From: Candidatus Binatia bacterium
GTDB taxonomy: Bacteria; Desulfobacterota; Binatia; Bin18
DNA: 64,000 nucleotides
Reading direction: 5' to 3'
Assembly (NCBI GenBank): GCA_022820725.1
Contig: JAJEFA010000004.1
Coordinates: 62,001-126,000, forward strand
Shown: one piece after another, positions 27,734 to 36,221 of the stretch
Layout: each line of letters starts with the position of its first letter
How positions within the stretch are numbered: the first letter of the stretch is position 1
Notes under the pieces: generated by a model
Database searches by the model: none
What the model saw: only the letters and a program-made list of their open reading frames with translations
What the model was told of the DNA's origin: nothing
Position numbers and translations under genes: made by a program

Positions 27734-28168
27734 ATGGCTGCGGAAGATCTGGTCAAACTCTGGGAAGAGCACGTTATAGGCGAGTTTGTCGAAAAAGACG
27801 AAGAGCTTTCACTTTCGACCATGGTGGAAGACGCGTCGGTCATGCACATGCCGACGCGCTCTGGCGGAAAGGGTAAGGCCGAACTTCGTGCCTATTATCG
27901 TGACATGTTTATCCCCTCGATTCCTGATGAGTGGGAACATGTGATGACGAACCGCGTCGTGACTGAAGGCTGTATTGTCGAGGAAGCCACAATCCGTATG
28001 GTCCATTCGAAGCAGATGGACTGGTTCCTGCCCGGGATTCCCCCTACCGGCAAGACCGTCACGGCGGAATTGGTCATTATCATCGAGTTCCGGGATGGGA
28101 AGATGTCCGCGGAACGCATTTACTGGGACCACGCCGCGGTCCTGCGGCAGATAGGCCAACTCGCATAG
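27734..28168 (+). CDS. SnoaL/NTF2-like family protein
   Basis: A 144-residue alpha+beta-barrel protein of the NTF2/SnoaL superfamily. The helical N-terminus (DLVKLWEEHVIGEFVEKD) leads into MVEDASVMHMPTRSGGKGKAELRAYY, and the sheet ends with VIIIEFRDGKMSAERIYWDHAAVL, the usual closing strand with an acidic/His pair in the pocket. The ATG at 27734 follows GGGAG; an upstream GTG frame from 27704 lacks a site. Family members act as isomerases, hydratases or cyclases on small polar pockets, or as small-molecule carriers. In the operon it stands between an LLM and a HEAT protein. Confidence 0.85.
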   Translation: MAAEDLVKLWEEHVIGEFVEKDEELSLSTMVEDASVMHMPTRSGGKGKAELRAYYRDMFIPSIPDEWEHVMTNRVVTEGCIVEEATIRMVHSKQMDWFLPGIPPTGKTVTAELVIIIEFRDGKMSAERIYWDHAAVLRQIGQLA

Positions 28169-28241
28169 CCGGGCCGCAGGTCGCCCGTTGAGGGAGAGCT
28201 GGCAAGCGCGCACCCTCGGGTGCCAGACGAAAGGAGTAAGG

Positions 28242-29504
28242 ATGAAGAAATACTGTCAGGCATACAGTCTTCTCATTCTTTTTCTCCTGCTGCTGCTCAC
28301 CAGCGAGGTGCCCTTTGCCGCGACCGGTGAGGAAGAATCCGCGGTGGATCAGGCCAGGCAGGGTGATTTGCTCGGGGCGGTTCTCACCTATAAGGCTAGA
28401 CATGACCCGACCGCAAAGCACGGGCTGGTCGCGCTCCAGCAACTCGCGCTTGAGGTCTTACGATTGGGGCTGCGATTGGGCGACCCGCATGAGCGGAACG
28501 TGGTTGCCGGCATCCTTGGGAGACGGGGTGATTCTGCGGGATTAGTCGTTCTTGATGAGGCTCTGCGGTCCGACCAGCCTATGCTGCGCCGGACCGCAGC
28601 CGACGCCCTGGGCGATATGGCGACGCCTGGTGCGGTCGGGCTGCTGCGTCGGCTCTACTACACAGACTCAGTAGGGAAGCGCCTGGCGTTGTCGGGATTG
28701 CGGCGAACACGGGATCGAACCGCCCTCCTGCTCTATCTTGATGCCGTGAACAGCTCGGATACGCGACTGCGCACTCAGGGGGCGGGCGGTCTGGGCGAAC
28801 TCCGCTCTGCAGTTGCGTCGCCGGTGTTACACACGCTCCTCAAAACAGAAAAAGACCCCATCGTTGCCGTCACGCTGGCGTGGTCGCTCGCGGCGATGGG
28901 TGATGCCGCTGGGTTCGCCTATCTTACTGCCAAACTGAGCGATCCGAGTGAGCAAATCCGTGATGCCGTAGTAGGATTGCTCGGATCACTCGATGACCCG
29001 AGTATTGCCGTGTTGCTGCGGACCGCTCTTCAATCAGACCCGTCTGAAATGGTCCGTACCACAGCCGCTGCTTCCCTCACGCATTTCAAGGATGCGAGTG
29101 GTCTCCCCCTTGTCCAGCAAGCGCTGGAGCATGTTGACTTTCGGATTCGTCTGGCCGCCTCCGTTTCCTTTACCCGTATGGATTATGGGACGGCGAAGTC
29201 GCTGATTGTGAAAGCCTTGCAGTCCAGAGACCCGTTGACGCGTTCCAGCGCGTATCAGGTGATTGGTCAAAATCAGGATGCCAGCGTTGCGTCTGAGGTA
29301 ATTGCGGCAGTGGGGCGAGAGCGAGACCTATATGCCAAGGCGCAGGGGCTATGGACGATCGGGCGGATTGGTGGGGCTGAGAGTGTTCTTCCACTCCTGG
29401 ACATGCTCGCCGCAGAAGAAGAAACAGTGCGGCATGCCTCTGCAGAGGCCCTGGTCTTTATCAGTGATCGTCTGTTACAGCAAAGAGGATGGCAACAGCG
29501 GTAG
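28242..29504 (+). CDS. secreted HEAT-repeat protein
   Basis: A 420-residue protein with a Sec signal peptide (MKKY, very hydrophobic Leu run, cleavage near PFAAT) and then about ten HEAT/PBS-lyase-type repeats of roughly 31 residues, for example RRTAADALGDMATPGAVGLL and RDAVVGLLGSLDDPSIAVLL. It has no enzyme domain. AAGGAG precedes the ATG at 28242. A periplasmic scaffold inside an otherwise cytosolic catabolic operon is odd; it might serve uptake of the substrate or assembly of an envelope complex. The repeat class is clear; the function is not. Confidence 0.85.
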   Translation: MKKYCQAYSLLILFLLLLLTSEVPFAATGEEESAVDQARQGDLLGAVLTYKARHDPTAKHGLVALQQLALEVLRLGLRLGDPHERNVVAGILGRRGDSAGLVVLDEALRSDQPMLRRTAADALGDMATPGAVGLLRRLYYTDSVGKRLALSGLRRTRDRTALLLYLDAVNSSDTRLRTQGAGGLGELRSAVASPVLHTLLKTEKDPIVAVTLAWSLAAMGDAAGFAYLTAKLSDPSEQIRDAVVGLLGSLDDPSIAVLLRTALQSDPSEMVRTTAAASLTHFKDASGLPLVQQALEHVDFRIRLAASVSFTRMDYGTAKSLIVKALQSRDPLTRSSAYQVIGQNQDASVASEVIAAVGRERDLYAKAQGLWTIGRIGGAESVLPLLDMLAAEEETVRHASAEALVFISDRLLQQRGWQQR

Positions 29505-29616
29505 AGGCTGTTCGGCCCTTTACGCCCAGCAGGCCGCTTGATAAGAAGCCGTCGGTTCAGCCTTTGGGTTGGGCCGTAAGGAAGAATCGGAAAGAGATCA
29601 ACACAGGAGGAAATAT

Positions 29617-30006
29617 ATGGCTGCGTTCGATACAGGCTGGATGGAGCGCTGGCAAGCCCTGGTCAATCAGGACAGCGTGACCAAGATCATTGGCAGACAT
29701 TTAACCACGGATGTCCTGTTAGCTTTCGGTGATACCGCCTATGTCGTGTCATTCGTCGGCGGGACGATACCGAAAGTCTCGTCCAATATCGGACCCGAAT
29801 CGACCTACGCGTTTGCTCTCCGTGGTCCCGCAGAAACCTGGGCCAAATTTATCCAGCCTGTCCCTCCACCCATGTATAATGATATCTGGGCAATGGCCCA
29901 TCCACTCCACGGACGGCTGCAGATTGAAGGTGATGTCAAAGTCATGTGGCAGAACCTGCGGGCCTTTACCTGGACGCTCGATTTGATGCGGAATGTACAA
30001 GAATAG
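29617..30006 (+). CDS. SCP2-like (sterol carrier) domain protein
   Basis: A 129-residue cytosolic protein; the ATG at 29617 follows CAGGAGG. The order of elements fits the SCP2 sterol-binding fold: an N-terminal helix (WMERWQALVNQD), strands with FALRGPAETWAKFIQ in the middle, and a C-terminal HGRLQIEGDVKVMWQNLRAF, like the GxLxIEGD block of SCP2. SCP2 domains hold hydrophobic acyl or steroid-like ligands. It is 12 bp ahead of the alpha/beta hydrolase gene and downstream of an SCP-x-like thiolase, which together point to a lipophilic substrate. The domain call is from pattern only. Confidence 0.6.
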   Translation: MAAFDTGWMERWQALVNQDSVTKIIGRHLTTDVLLAFGDTAYVVSFVGGTIPKVSSNIGPESTYAFALRGPAETWAKFIQPVPPPMYNDIWAMAHPLHGRLQIEGDVKVMWQNLRAFTWTLDLMRNVQE

Positions 30007-30017
30007 GAGTAAGAGCC

Positions 30018-30860
30018 ATGGCGAATATTGAACCCATTACTGGTCGTTATGTGCGTGTCCCGTACGAGGGAGAAGACTACCGGGTGTTTTACGAGGAAGC
30101 CGGGCAGGGCATCCCCCTCGTGTGTCTCCACACAGCAGGCACGGATACACGGGAGTGGCGCCACCAATTGTGTGATACCGATATCAACAGCGACTTTCGG
30201 GTGATTGCGCTCGACCTGCCCCGACACGGAAAATCCATTCCTCCCCAGGGCTGGTGGAAAGAAGAGTATAAGCTGACGGCCAAGTTTTACTCAGAATTCC
30301 TGATGGCCTTCTGCAAAGAGCTCGAACTCGACAATCCGGTTATCATGGGCAGTTCAATGGGCGGGAATATCTGTCTACACTTGGCGCGTAATTTCTCGTC
30401 CGACCTGCGCGCCCTGATCGCAATTGAAGCCTGCGACTACTCGCCCGGCTGGTGGCTGGACTGGCTCTGGAATCCCCATGTGCATGGCGGCGAAGCCTGT
30501 GCCACCTCCGTGTATGGCCTGATGGCGCCGCAGAGCCCGGAAGAGTATCGTCGAGAGACCTGGTGGTATTATTCACAAAGCGGTCCGGGCATCTTCAAGG
30601 GCGACTTGTATTTCTACAGCGTGGATCACGACTTCCGTGAAACGGCGGAACAACTGTCGGGCGACATCCCCATCTATTTCATGACGGGCGTATACGATTT
30701 TGCCTGTACGCCGGAGATGACGGAAAAAACGGCCAAAAAAGTCAAGAACTCCGAGTGTATTATCATGGAAGAAATCGGCCATTTCCCCATGTGTGAGAAT
30801 CCCGTGACGTTCAAAAAATATCTGATGCCAGTTCTAGCCAAGATTCGCCAAACGGGCTAA
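30018..30860 (+). CDS. alpha/beta hydrolase
   Basis: A 280-residue alpha/beta-hydrolase-fold protein. VCLHTAGTD near residue 38 forms the oxyanion region, the nucleophile is Ser113 in MGSSMGGN, and a late His in EEIGHFPMCENP completes a plausible triad. IGGAG-like AGGAG lies before the ATG at 30018. It is an esterase, lactonase or C-C hydrolase; the substrate is not predictable. Gene order SCP2-like / hydrolase / LLM within one transcript suggests ring-opening followed by hydrolysis of a hydrophobic compound (inference). Confidence 0.9.
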   Translation: MANIEPITGRYVRVPYEGEDYRVFYEEAGQGIPLVCLHTAGTDTREWRHQLCDTDINSDFRVIALDLPRHGKSIPPQGWWKEEYKLTAKFYSEFLMAFCKELELDNPVIMGSSMGGNICLHLARNFSSDLRALIAIEACDYSPGWWLDWLWNPHVHGGEACATSVYGLMAPQSPEEYRRETWWYYSQSGPGIFKGDLYFYSVDHDFRETAEQLSGDIPIYFMTGVYDFACTPEMTEKTAKKVKNSECIIMEEIGHFPMCENPVTFKKYLMPVLAKIRQTG

Positions 30861-30924
30861 GGCTGAGTAGAGTATGCTGGAGCGGGACTGCAACGGCAAC
30901 CGCTCGAGGTCAGGAGAAAGTCCC

Positions 30925-32139
30925 ATGAAATTCAATCTTTTTGTCTTGCCGACCATCCCGGCGACGTTCGAGGAGCGCGAACGGCTGCGACCTATCGGCC
31001 GTAATAACGACAAATATCAAGAAATGCTCACGGAGCTACGCGAGATTGCGCAACTGGCCGAAGAGCTCGGCTTTGACGCCATGTCCACCACCGAGCACCA
31101 TTTTCACTCCGAGGGCTATGAGGCGTCCATTGCCCCGTTGATGCTGTACACCGACCTCGCGGCGCGAACAGAGCGTATCAAGTTTGCCTCGCTCGGATTG
31201 GTCTTACCCACCTGGGATCCGCTCCGGGTCGCAGAAGAGATCGCCGTCATTGATCATCTGACCAAAGGGCGCTTTATTGCCGGCTTTGCCCGAGGCTATC
31301 AGGATCGTTGGACCAATGTGCTTGGCCAGCACTACCATGTGACTGGCGCGCCCATGGATGGCTCTGAAGTGGATGCGCATAACCGGGCGGTCTTTGAAGA
31401 AGTCTTCAGAATTATGAAGACCGCCTGGACCGAAGAATCCATTCGGCTCAAGACTAAGTACTACGAGGTTCCGACCCCCTATGAACACGGCATTCAGCGC
31501 TGGCCGGTTGCCAAAAACTGGACCTCGAAATACGGAGCCGAGGGAGAGGTGGACGAAAACGGGGCCGTGCAGCGCATCTGTGTCGTTCCCAAACCCTATA
31601 CCGAACCCCACCCGCCAATCTGGCAGCCGTTCTCCGTCAGCGAAAAAACGATCCGCTGGTGCGCTACCGAAGGGATTGTGCCGTGGATTTTGATCTCGCA
31701 TCCACCCGCGTTTCGGGAGCTGTGCGAAGCTTATCGTGATGAAGCAGCCAGACACGGCCGAGATCTCGAACTCGGAGAGAGTGTCGGTGCCTTCCGGTCG
31801 GTGCATATCGGAAATACGTACACCGAAGGCTATTCCCTCGGAGCGGAAACGCAGGGAGCCGGATTCATCCAATATTTCGCTGGGTTCGGTTTTTTCGAAG
31901 CCTACCGCTACCCTGGCGAGACGACACCCGTTCCCTGGAAGTTCGAGCGTATGGTCGAGGCGAAGTACTCGCTGGTTGGGACTATCGATGATGTCAAACG
32001 TGAACTGGAAGCACTCCAGAATAATGCCAATATTGAGTGGTTTGGCTGGTTCTTTGATCAAGGGATGATGCCGTGGGAAGAGACCAGGCGTCAGCTCGAA
32101 ATCTTCGGGACTAAAATTCTGCCGGAGTTTAAAGACTAA
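30925..32139 (+). CDS. LLM class monooxygenase (alkanal-monooxygenase-like)
   Basis: A 404-residue luciferase-like enzyme, longer than the other LLM proteins here. It has the bacterial luciferase alpha-like traits: LAEELGFDAMSTTEHHFH, LGLVLPTWDPLRVAEEIAVIDHLTKGRF (in pieces), AGFARGYQ, and a C-terminal GTIDDVKRELEAL. The EHHF block is typical of FMN-reduced luciferase/monooxygenases more than F420 reductases. AGGAGA lies 9 nt before the ATG at 30925. It is the last gene of the operon and is followed by a strong terminator. Oxygenation of a hydrophobic substrate, possibly Baeyer-Villiger type, would suit its neighbours. Confidence 0.92.
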   Translation: MKFNLFVLPTIPATFEERERLRPIGRNNDKYQEMLTELREIAQLAEELGFDAMSTTEHHFHSEGYEASIAPLMLYTDLAARTERIKFASLGLVLPTWDPLRVAEEIAVIDHLTKGRFIAGFARGYQDRWTNVLGQHYHVTGAPMDGSEVDAHNRAVFEEVFRIMKTAWTEESIRLKTKYYEVPTPYEHGIQRWPVAKNWTSKYGAEGEVDENGAVQRICVVPKPYTEPHPPIWQPFSVSEKTIRWCATEGIVPWILISHPPAFRELCEAYRDEAARHGRDLELGESVGAFRSVHIGNTYTEGYSLGAETQGAGFIQYFAGFGFFEAYRYPGETTPVPWKFERMVEAKYSLVGTIDDVKRELEALQNNANIEWFGWFFDQGMMPWEETRRQLEIFGTKILPEFKD

Positions 32140-32171
32140 GACCAACTCCGGAGATTACTGTTCTCTTTATC

Positions 32172-32199
32172 GGGCGTGTCTTGGGACACGCCCTTTTTT
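32172..32199 (+). terminator. strong rho-independent terminator of the thiolase-hyu-LLM operon
   Basis: GGGCGTGTC (32172-32180), loop TTGG, GACACGCCC (32185-32193) and then six T. A perfect 9-bp stem with a U-tract, 32 bp after the LLM stop codon: the clear end of the 21-32 kb transcript. Confidence 0.93.
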
Positions 32200-32292
32200 A
32201 TTGGTATGATGGTGATAGCAGTTTCTGACTTTCCTCTGGGCACTCGTCCCGTGTGTATGTCCAACGCGTGAGTCAGGTCAAAGAGAACAAGC

Positions 32293-33117
32293 ATGCATAT
32301 CCTTCTCACTGGTGCGGGCGGTCAGCTCGGTCATGCCATTCAATGCATCTTCAGCAATCATGAGATTATCGCTTACGACCGACAGCAGCTCGATATTACC
32401 GACCTTGACGCGGTCCGCGCGGCGGTCGCAACGCAGGCTCCCGACTTGGCACTCAATGCCGCTGCGTATAATGCTGTGGACCAAGCGGAGCGAGACCCTG
32501 AGGCCGCGTATCGAGCGAACGCCCTCGGCCCTCGTAACTTAGCTCTCGTGACTGCGGCCCGTGGGATTCCACTCCTGCACATATCCACGAATTATGTTTT
32601 CGATGGACTGAGCCGCAGGCCGTATCATGAATTTGATCCGCCTCACCCCCAGTCTGTTTACGGGCAAAGCAAGCTCGCCGGAGAAGAGGCGGTGCGGGCC
32701 TTAAATCCAAAGCATTATATTGTTCGCACCTCTTGGGTGTACCACACGCACGGCAAGAACTTTATACAAACCATGCGGGCTCTCTCTCAGCAGCCCGAAG
32801 TCCGAGTGGTGAGCGATCAATTCGGTTCCCCGACCTATGCCCCACATTTGGCAACCGCCCTAGCCCAGCTTGTGACAACGGAAGCCTTTGGGACGTACCA
32901 TATGGCCGGTCGGGGTGGTACGAGCCGCTTTGACCTCATTCGGACTCTATATACACTCCTCGGCGTTCGCTCTCAGGTGAAACCTGTTCCGAGCACAGCA
33001 ATGCCTCGCCTGGCACAATGTCCCTCCTATGCAGTACTGACAACGCTCCAAGAGCCCTCCATACATCTCCCCCCTTGGCAAGACGGCCTTGCCCAGTTTG
33101 TGCAATCTGCGTTATAG
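32293..33117 (+). CDS. rmlD: dTDP-4-dehydrorhamnose reductase-like (RmlD family)
   Basis: A 274-residue extended-SDR protein. TGAGGQLG (6-13) binds NAD(P)H, STNYVFDG (98-105) and YGQSK (Tyr123, Lys127) match the RmlD active site, and DQFGSPTYAP (approximately 170-180) is the family's substrate block. RmlD makes dTDP-L-rhamnose for envelope polysaccharides. No rmlA, B or C is next to it, so the gene stands alone, and a related function such as the S-adenosylmethionine synthetase beta-like reductase is possible. The ATG is preceded by a weak purine site (AAGAGAAC). Confidence 0.85.
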   Translation: MHILLTGAGGQLGHAIQCIFSNHEIIAYDRQQLDITDLDAVRAAVATQAPDLALNAAAYNAVDQAERDPEAAYRANALGPRNLALVTAARGIPLLHISTNYVFDGLSRRPYHEFDPPHPQSVYGQSKLAGEEAVRALNPKHYIVRTSWVYHTHGKNFIQTMRALSQQPEVRVVSDQFGSPTYAPHLATALAQLVTTEAFGTYHMAGRGGTSRFDLIRTLYTLLGVRSQVKPVPSTAMPRLAQCPSYAVLTTLQEPSIHLPPWQDGLAQFVQSAL

Positions 33118-33196
33118 CCGGACCATTCCCGTGTACACAGGCTTGTCACGCCAGGGTAGAGCCGGGCATCTGATACTCTTGGAATGGAGCGTGGAT

Positions 33197-33937
33197 ATGA
33201 AAGAAGGAAACACGCATGGAGAAGACGCCCAGGCTCAAGTAGCGAGTAAAAGGGGCCTTTTCGGCAAAATTGCGCTTATTGTTGTTGGGGTCGCCCTGCT
33301 CCTCTTTTTAGGGCGTCAGGCCGGGGCCTATGTGCCGGTGTTTGCCGCCTGGGTGGAGACGCTTGGGGTGTGGGGACCGCTTGTCTTCATCGCCGGCTAT
33401 GCCATTGCGGCTGTGGCCTTTATCCCTGGCTCTGTCCTCACCCTGGCTGCGGGCGCAATCTTCGGGCTGCTGAGCGGTATTGTGTATGTCTTTATTGCTG
33501 CCACCCTGGGTTCGTGCCTCGCATTTCTTGTTGCGCGTTATCTTGCTCGGGAGGCTATCGAGCGGAAGCTGGCCGATACGCCCAGATTTGCCGCTATCGA
33601 CCGGGCGGTAAGTGCGCAGGGACGCAAAATCGTCTTTTTGTTGCGACTGTCTCCGGTCTTCCCGTTTAATCTTCTGAACTACGCTCTGGGACTGACTAAT
33701 GTGCGCTTTGTGGACTATGCTATCGCTGCATTTGGTATGCTGCCGGGGACGATTCTGTACGTCTATTACGGAAAACTGGCTGGAGATGTAGCCGCTCTGG
33801 CTGGAGGGGCTGCGCCGGAACGAGGGATTGCTGACTACGGAGTTTTATTCCTAGGTCTGGTCGCCACTGTTGTGGTGACCACCATTGTCACACGAACGGC
33901 CCGGAAGGCGCTCAAGGAAGCGACTGGAGAAGACTGA
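33197..33937 (+). CDS. TVP38/TMEM64 (DedA-like, SNARE-associated) membrane protein
   Basis: A 246-residue inner-membrane protein starting at ATG 33197; the frame extends upstream into rmlD but lacks a start site. About six hydrophobic segments. The core FIPGSVLTLAAGAIFGLLSG and LRLSPVFPFNLLNYALGLT are the two re-entrant-loop motifs of the VTT/DedA domain. Bacterial members are lipid (undecaprenyl phosphate or phospholipid) flippases or help membrane integrity. The soluble N-terminus (about 25 residues) is acidic. It follows rmlD by 79 bp and precedes an LLM gene by 60 bp. Confidence 0.9.
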   Translation: MKEGNTHGEDAQAQVASKRGLFGKIALIVVGVALLLFLGRQAGAYVPVFAAWVETLGVWGPLVFIAGYAIAAVAFIPGSVLTLAAGAIFGLLSGIVYVFIAATLGSCLAFLVARYLAREAIERKLADTPRFAAIDRAVSAQGRKIVFLLRLSPVFPFNLLNYALGLTNVRFVDYAIAAFGMLPGTILYVYYGKLAGDVAALAGGAAPERGIADYGVLFLGLVATVVVTTIVTRTARKALKEATGED

Positions 33938-33997
33938 TGCCCTGACGAACCTATTCAGACGCGGGTGCTACATTCACAAAGACAGTGGGAGGATGTG

Positions 33998-35062
33998 ATG
34001 GATTTTGGAATTTGTGTTGCTGCAAAAATTGATGATGTCGGTTATATCACCCATGCGGAGAATCTTGGGTACTCTCACGCCTGGGTCGCTGACAGTCAAA
34101 TGATCTGGTCAGACTGCTACGCCGTGCTTGCCCTGGCCGCCCAGCAAACCCGCACGATGAACATTGGTACGGGTGTGTCCGTTGCAGGAACGCGCATTGC
34201 TCCGGTGACGGCGCATAGCATTGCCACGATTAATCGTTTAGCTCCGGGTCGCACTTTTCTTGGGATTGGTACCGGCAACACCGCCATGCGGATTATGGGT
34301 CACAAGCCCATGAAACTGCGAGAGTTTGGTGAGTATTTACGGGTACTCCGGGCGCTCCTACACGGTAAAGAAGTGACCATGACCTGGCAAGGTCAAACCA
34401 CGCCGGTTCAATTCCAGATGCCGGAGTATAAGTTCATTGATGTCGAACACCACATCCCCCTGTATGTCTCCGGCTTTGGTCCAAAGGCTCAGGCATTGGC
34501 GGGTGAGTATGGCGACGGGTTGGTTGTCTCCATCCCTCCAGACCCGGAATTCATGCGCCGGGCACTGCTCAACGCCAAGGCTGGCGCTGAACGTGGCGGG
34601 CGGAATGGCGATAACTATTATACGTGCGCCCTCAGCGCGGTTGCCCTGTTAGAACCAGGCGAATCACTCAACTCGGAGCGTATTCTGCGTGAATGCGGTC
34701 CGTTTGCCATTGCGTCGCTTCACTATCTGTACGATAAGGTGCGCCAGTTTGGTGGACAGCCTCCCCGGCACCTCGCCAATATTTGGGACGAATACAGCGC
34801 GCTGGTCGAGCGAACGCCGCCCTCGCACCGTCATATGCGCATTCACGCCGGCCACTGCGTCTACCATCTGCCTGAAGAGGAGAAATTCATTACGCCCGAG
34901 CTCGTCAAATCGACCTGTCTTGCCGGCACACCAGAGGAAGTCATCGAACAAATCAAACGACTTGAGGCAACCGGCCTGGATCAGGTCATGCTGCTCCCTT
35001 CTCTCGCGACACAATACCGGGTGATTGAAGATTTCACGCGGAAAGTCATGGAGCAGTTGTAG
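33998..35062 (+). CDS. LLM class flavin- or F420-dependent oxidoreductase
   Basis: A 354-residue luciferase-like barrel. ENLGYSHAWVADSQMIWSD, GRTFLGIGTGNTAMRIMG, VSGFGPKAQALAGEYGDG and GTPEEVIEQIKRLEATG are the family blocks. The DSQMxWxDxY signature is shared with the LLM at 26654-27700. GGGAGGATG precedes the ATG at 33998. Mer-like enzymes of this sub-group usually use F420 in F420-making bacteria, but no F420 biosynthesis gene is in this window. Substrate unknown. It converges on the NTF2-like gene at 35147. Confidence 0.92.
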   Translation: MDFGICVAAKIDDVGYITHAENLGYSHAWVADSQMIWSDCYAVLALAAQQTRTMNIGTGVSVAGTRIAPVTAHSIATINRLAPGRTFLGIGTGNTAMRIMGHKPMKLREFGEYLRVLRALLHGKEVTMTWQGQTTPVQFQMPEYKFIDVEHHIPLYVSGFGPKAQALAGEYGDGLVVSIPPDPEFMRRALLNAKAGAERGGRNGDNYYTCALSAVALLEPGESLNSERILRECGPFAIASLHYLYDKVRQFGGQPPRHLANIWDEYSALVERTPPSHRHMRIHAGHCVYHLPEEEKFITPELVKSTCLAGTPEEVIEQIKRLEATGLDQVMLLPSLATQYRVIEDFTRKVMEQL

Positions 35063-35084
35063 GACAGGGTTGAATGGGAGGTAG

Positions 35085-35111
35085 GGCCAGGCAACCCAAC
35101 GTTGTCCGGCC
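35085..35111. terminator. imperfect hairpin between convergent genes
   Basis: GGCCAGGCAAC (35085-35095) and GTTGTCCGGCC (35101-35111) pair over 11 positions with one mismatch and one wobble around CCAAC, midway between the convergent LLM and NTF2-like genes. No T-run on either side, so efficiency is doubtful. Confidence 0.4.
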
Positions 35112-35146
35112 TGAACGTAGTGATAGTGATGCCGGCGACGGTCGCT

Positions 35147-35542
35147 CTAGTCAAACGCGGCCGTCACCAACTCCGTATCCAGATATTCCGTAATCTGCTG
35201 GATCTTACTGTTCTGAAGTTGGATAACTAAACAGTACGTATTATTATACGACTTGCCGGTCTTTGTTTGTGACTTGCCTTGGGTTTGCAAGACGACAGAG
35301 TCCCCTTCAGCAATCGTATTCAGAATGGTGTTGGTGATGAACCCGTCGAGTTGTGCAGTCAGCGGGGTAAAGAGTCGCTCAACGATATCCGCTTTGCCGG
35401 TATAGGTGTGAGAATATTTCGTGGTGCCAATAATGGTCCAGCGAATATCGTCCGATAAATGGCTGAAAAACTTTTCCGAATCACCGGCACTCAAGGCGGC
35501 GAATGTGTCGTGAACCAATTGTTTATTCTCAGCAGCACCCAT
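35147..35542 (-). CDS. SnoaL/NTF2-like family protein
   Basis: A 131-residue small alpha+beta-barrel protein. An N-terminal helix NKQLVHDTFAALSAGD is followed by FFSHLSDDIRWTIIGTT, the conserved start of SnoaL-like/limonene-1,2-epoxide-hydrolase-like proteins, and KADIVERLFTPL. AGGAGG is 7-8 nt before the ATG at 35542; the longer frame to 35584 would overlap that site. Members isomerise or hydrate small ligands. It lies 74 bp after the remnant of a P450 gene on the same strand and may once have been co-transcribed with it. Confidence 0.82.
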   Translation of the reverse strand: MGAAENKQLVHDTFAALSAGDSEKFFSHLSDDIRWTIIGTTKYSHTYTGKADIVERLFTPLTAQLDGFITNTILNTIAEGDSVVLQTQGKSQTKTGKSYNNTYCLVIQLQNSKIQQITEYLDTELVTAAFD

Positions 35543-35615
35543 AACAGTCCCTCCTATAATTGTAGAGTAACGGACATATCGCACGTTTACGGATGGATTA
35601 CCATCGTCCGGACGA

Positions 35616-36139
35616 CTAGAACACTACCGGTAGAGCCTTCACAATGACCGGCAACGGAAAGGCTAAATCCTGGATAATGTCAAAACGCCGCCTTGTTTGG
35701 ACAGTATCCAGGAGGTCATACACGCTGTCCTGAATATGGGTCCGCATATTTTCAACCACCCGCGGTGTAAACGCTTTTGCGACTAATTTACGCAGCCGGG
35801 TATGGTCGGGCGGATTCTTCAAGAGCATCCACCGGCTTTGCATATCGTAAGCGGGGCCGGTCCCACCCAGGGCTTCGACATAATCATCAAACCGCTCCAA
35901 TCGCGTGGGTTGGCGCTGGCTTTGGAATGACGTAGTATGGTGACAATATCGTCATAACGTGTGCACACCCAGAACCCGAACATTGCACTCCAGTGGACGG
36001 GGTCTGCTTCACGAAACTGGCGATAGGTTGGGTAGGGGTTCTGACGGAAATTCTGCTGAAGGGGGTTGAATTCTAGCGGCATTTCGGGATGAGCCGGTGT
36101 TTCAGCATCTGGGACGGACGATTGAGATTTTTCGGGCAT
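35616..36139 (-). pseudogene. decayed cytochrome P450 (N-terminal part only, frameshifted)
   Basis: Two overlapping frames together spell the first ~175 residues of a bacterial class I P450: FNPLQQNFRQNPYPTYRQFR, VHWSAMFGFWVCTRYDDIV, then in the other frame KNPPDHTRLRKLVAKAFTPR (the C-helix PPxHxxxR block) and FDIIQDLAFPLPVIV. Loss of one G after GATTGG near 35900 explains the shift. After FPLPVIV the frame stops at once; the I-helix, ExxR and heme-Cys loop, all needed for function, are absent here. It cannot encode a working P450. It is divergent from the first TetR gene, the usual arrangement of a regulator and its target. Confidence 0.88.
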
Positions 36140-36221
36140 GAGCGCCGTTCTCTTTAGTGCGCTACTGCGACCCTTAAAGCTGTTACGGCAAGCGATATAG
36201 ACGGGTTGTAGGAAAGTCAAG

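Noticed and set aside
36140..36221. Possible TetR operator (GCCGT...ACGGC and CTTTA...TAAAG) between the P450 remnant and the first TetR gene
   Set aside because: The arms are far apart and not evenly spaced; too weak to call as an operator.
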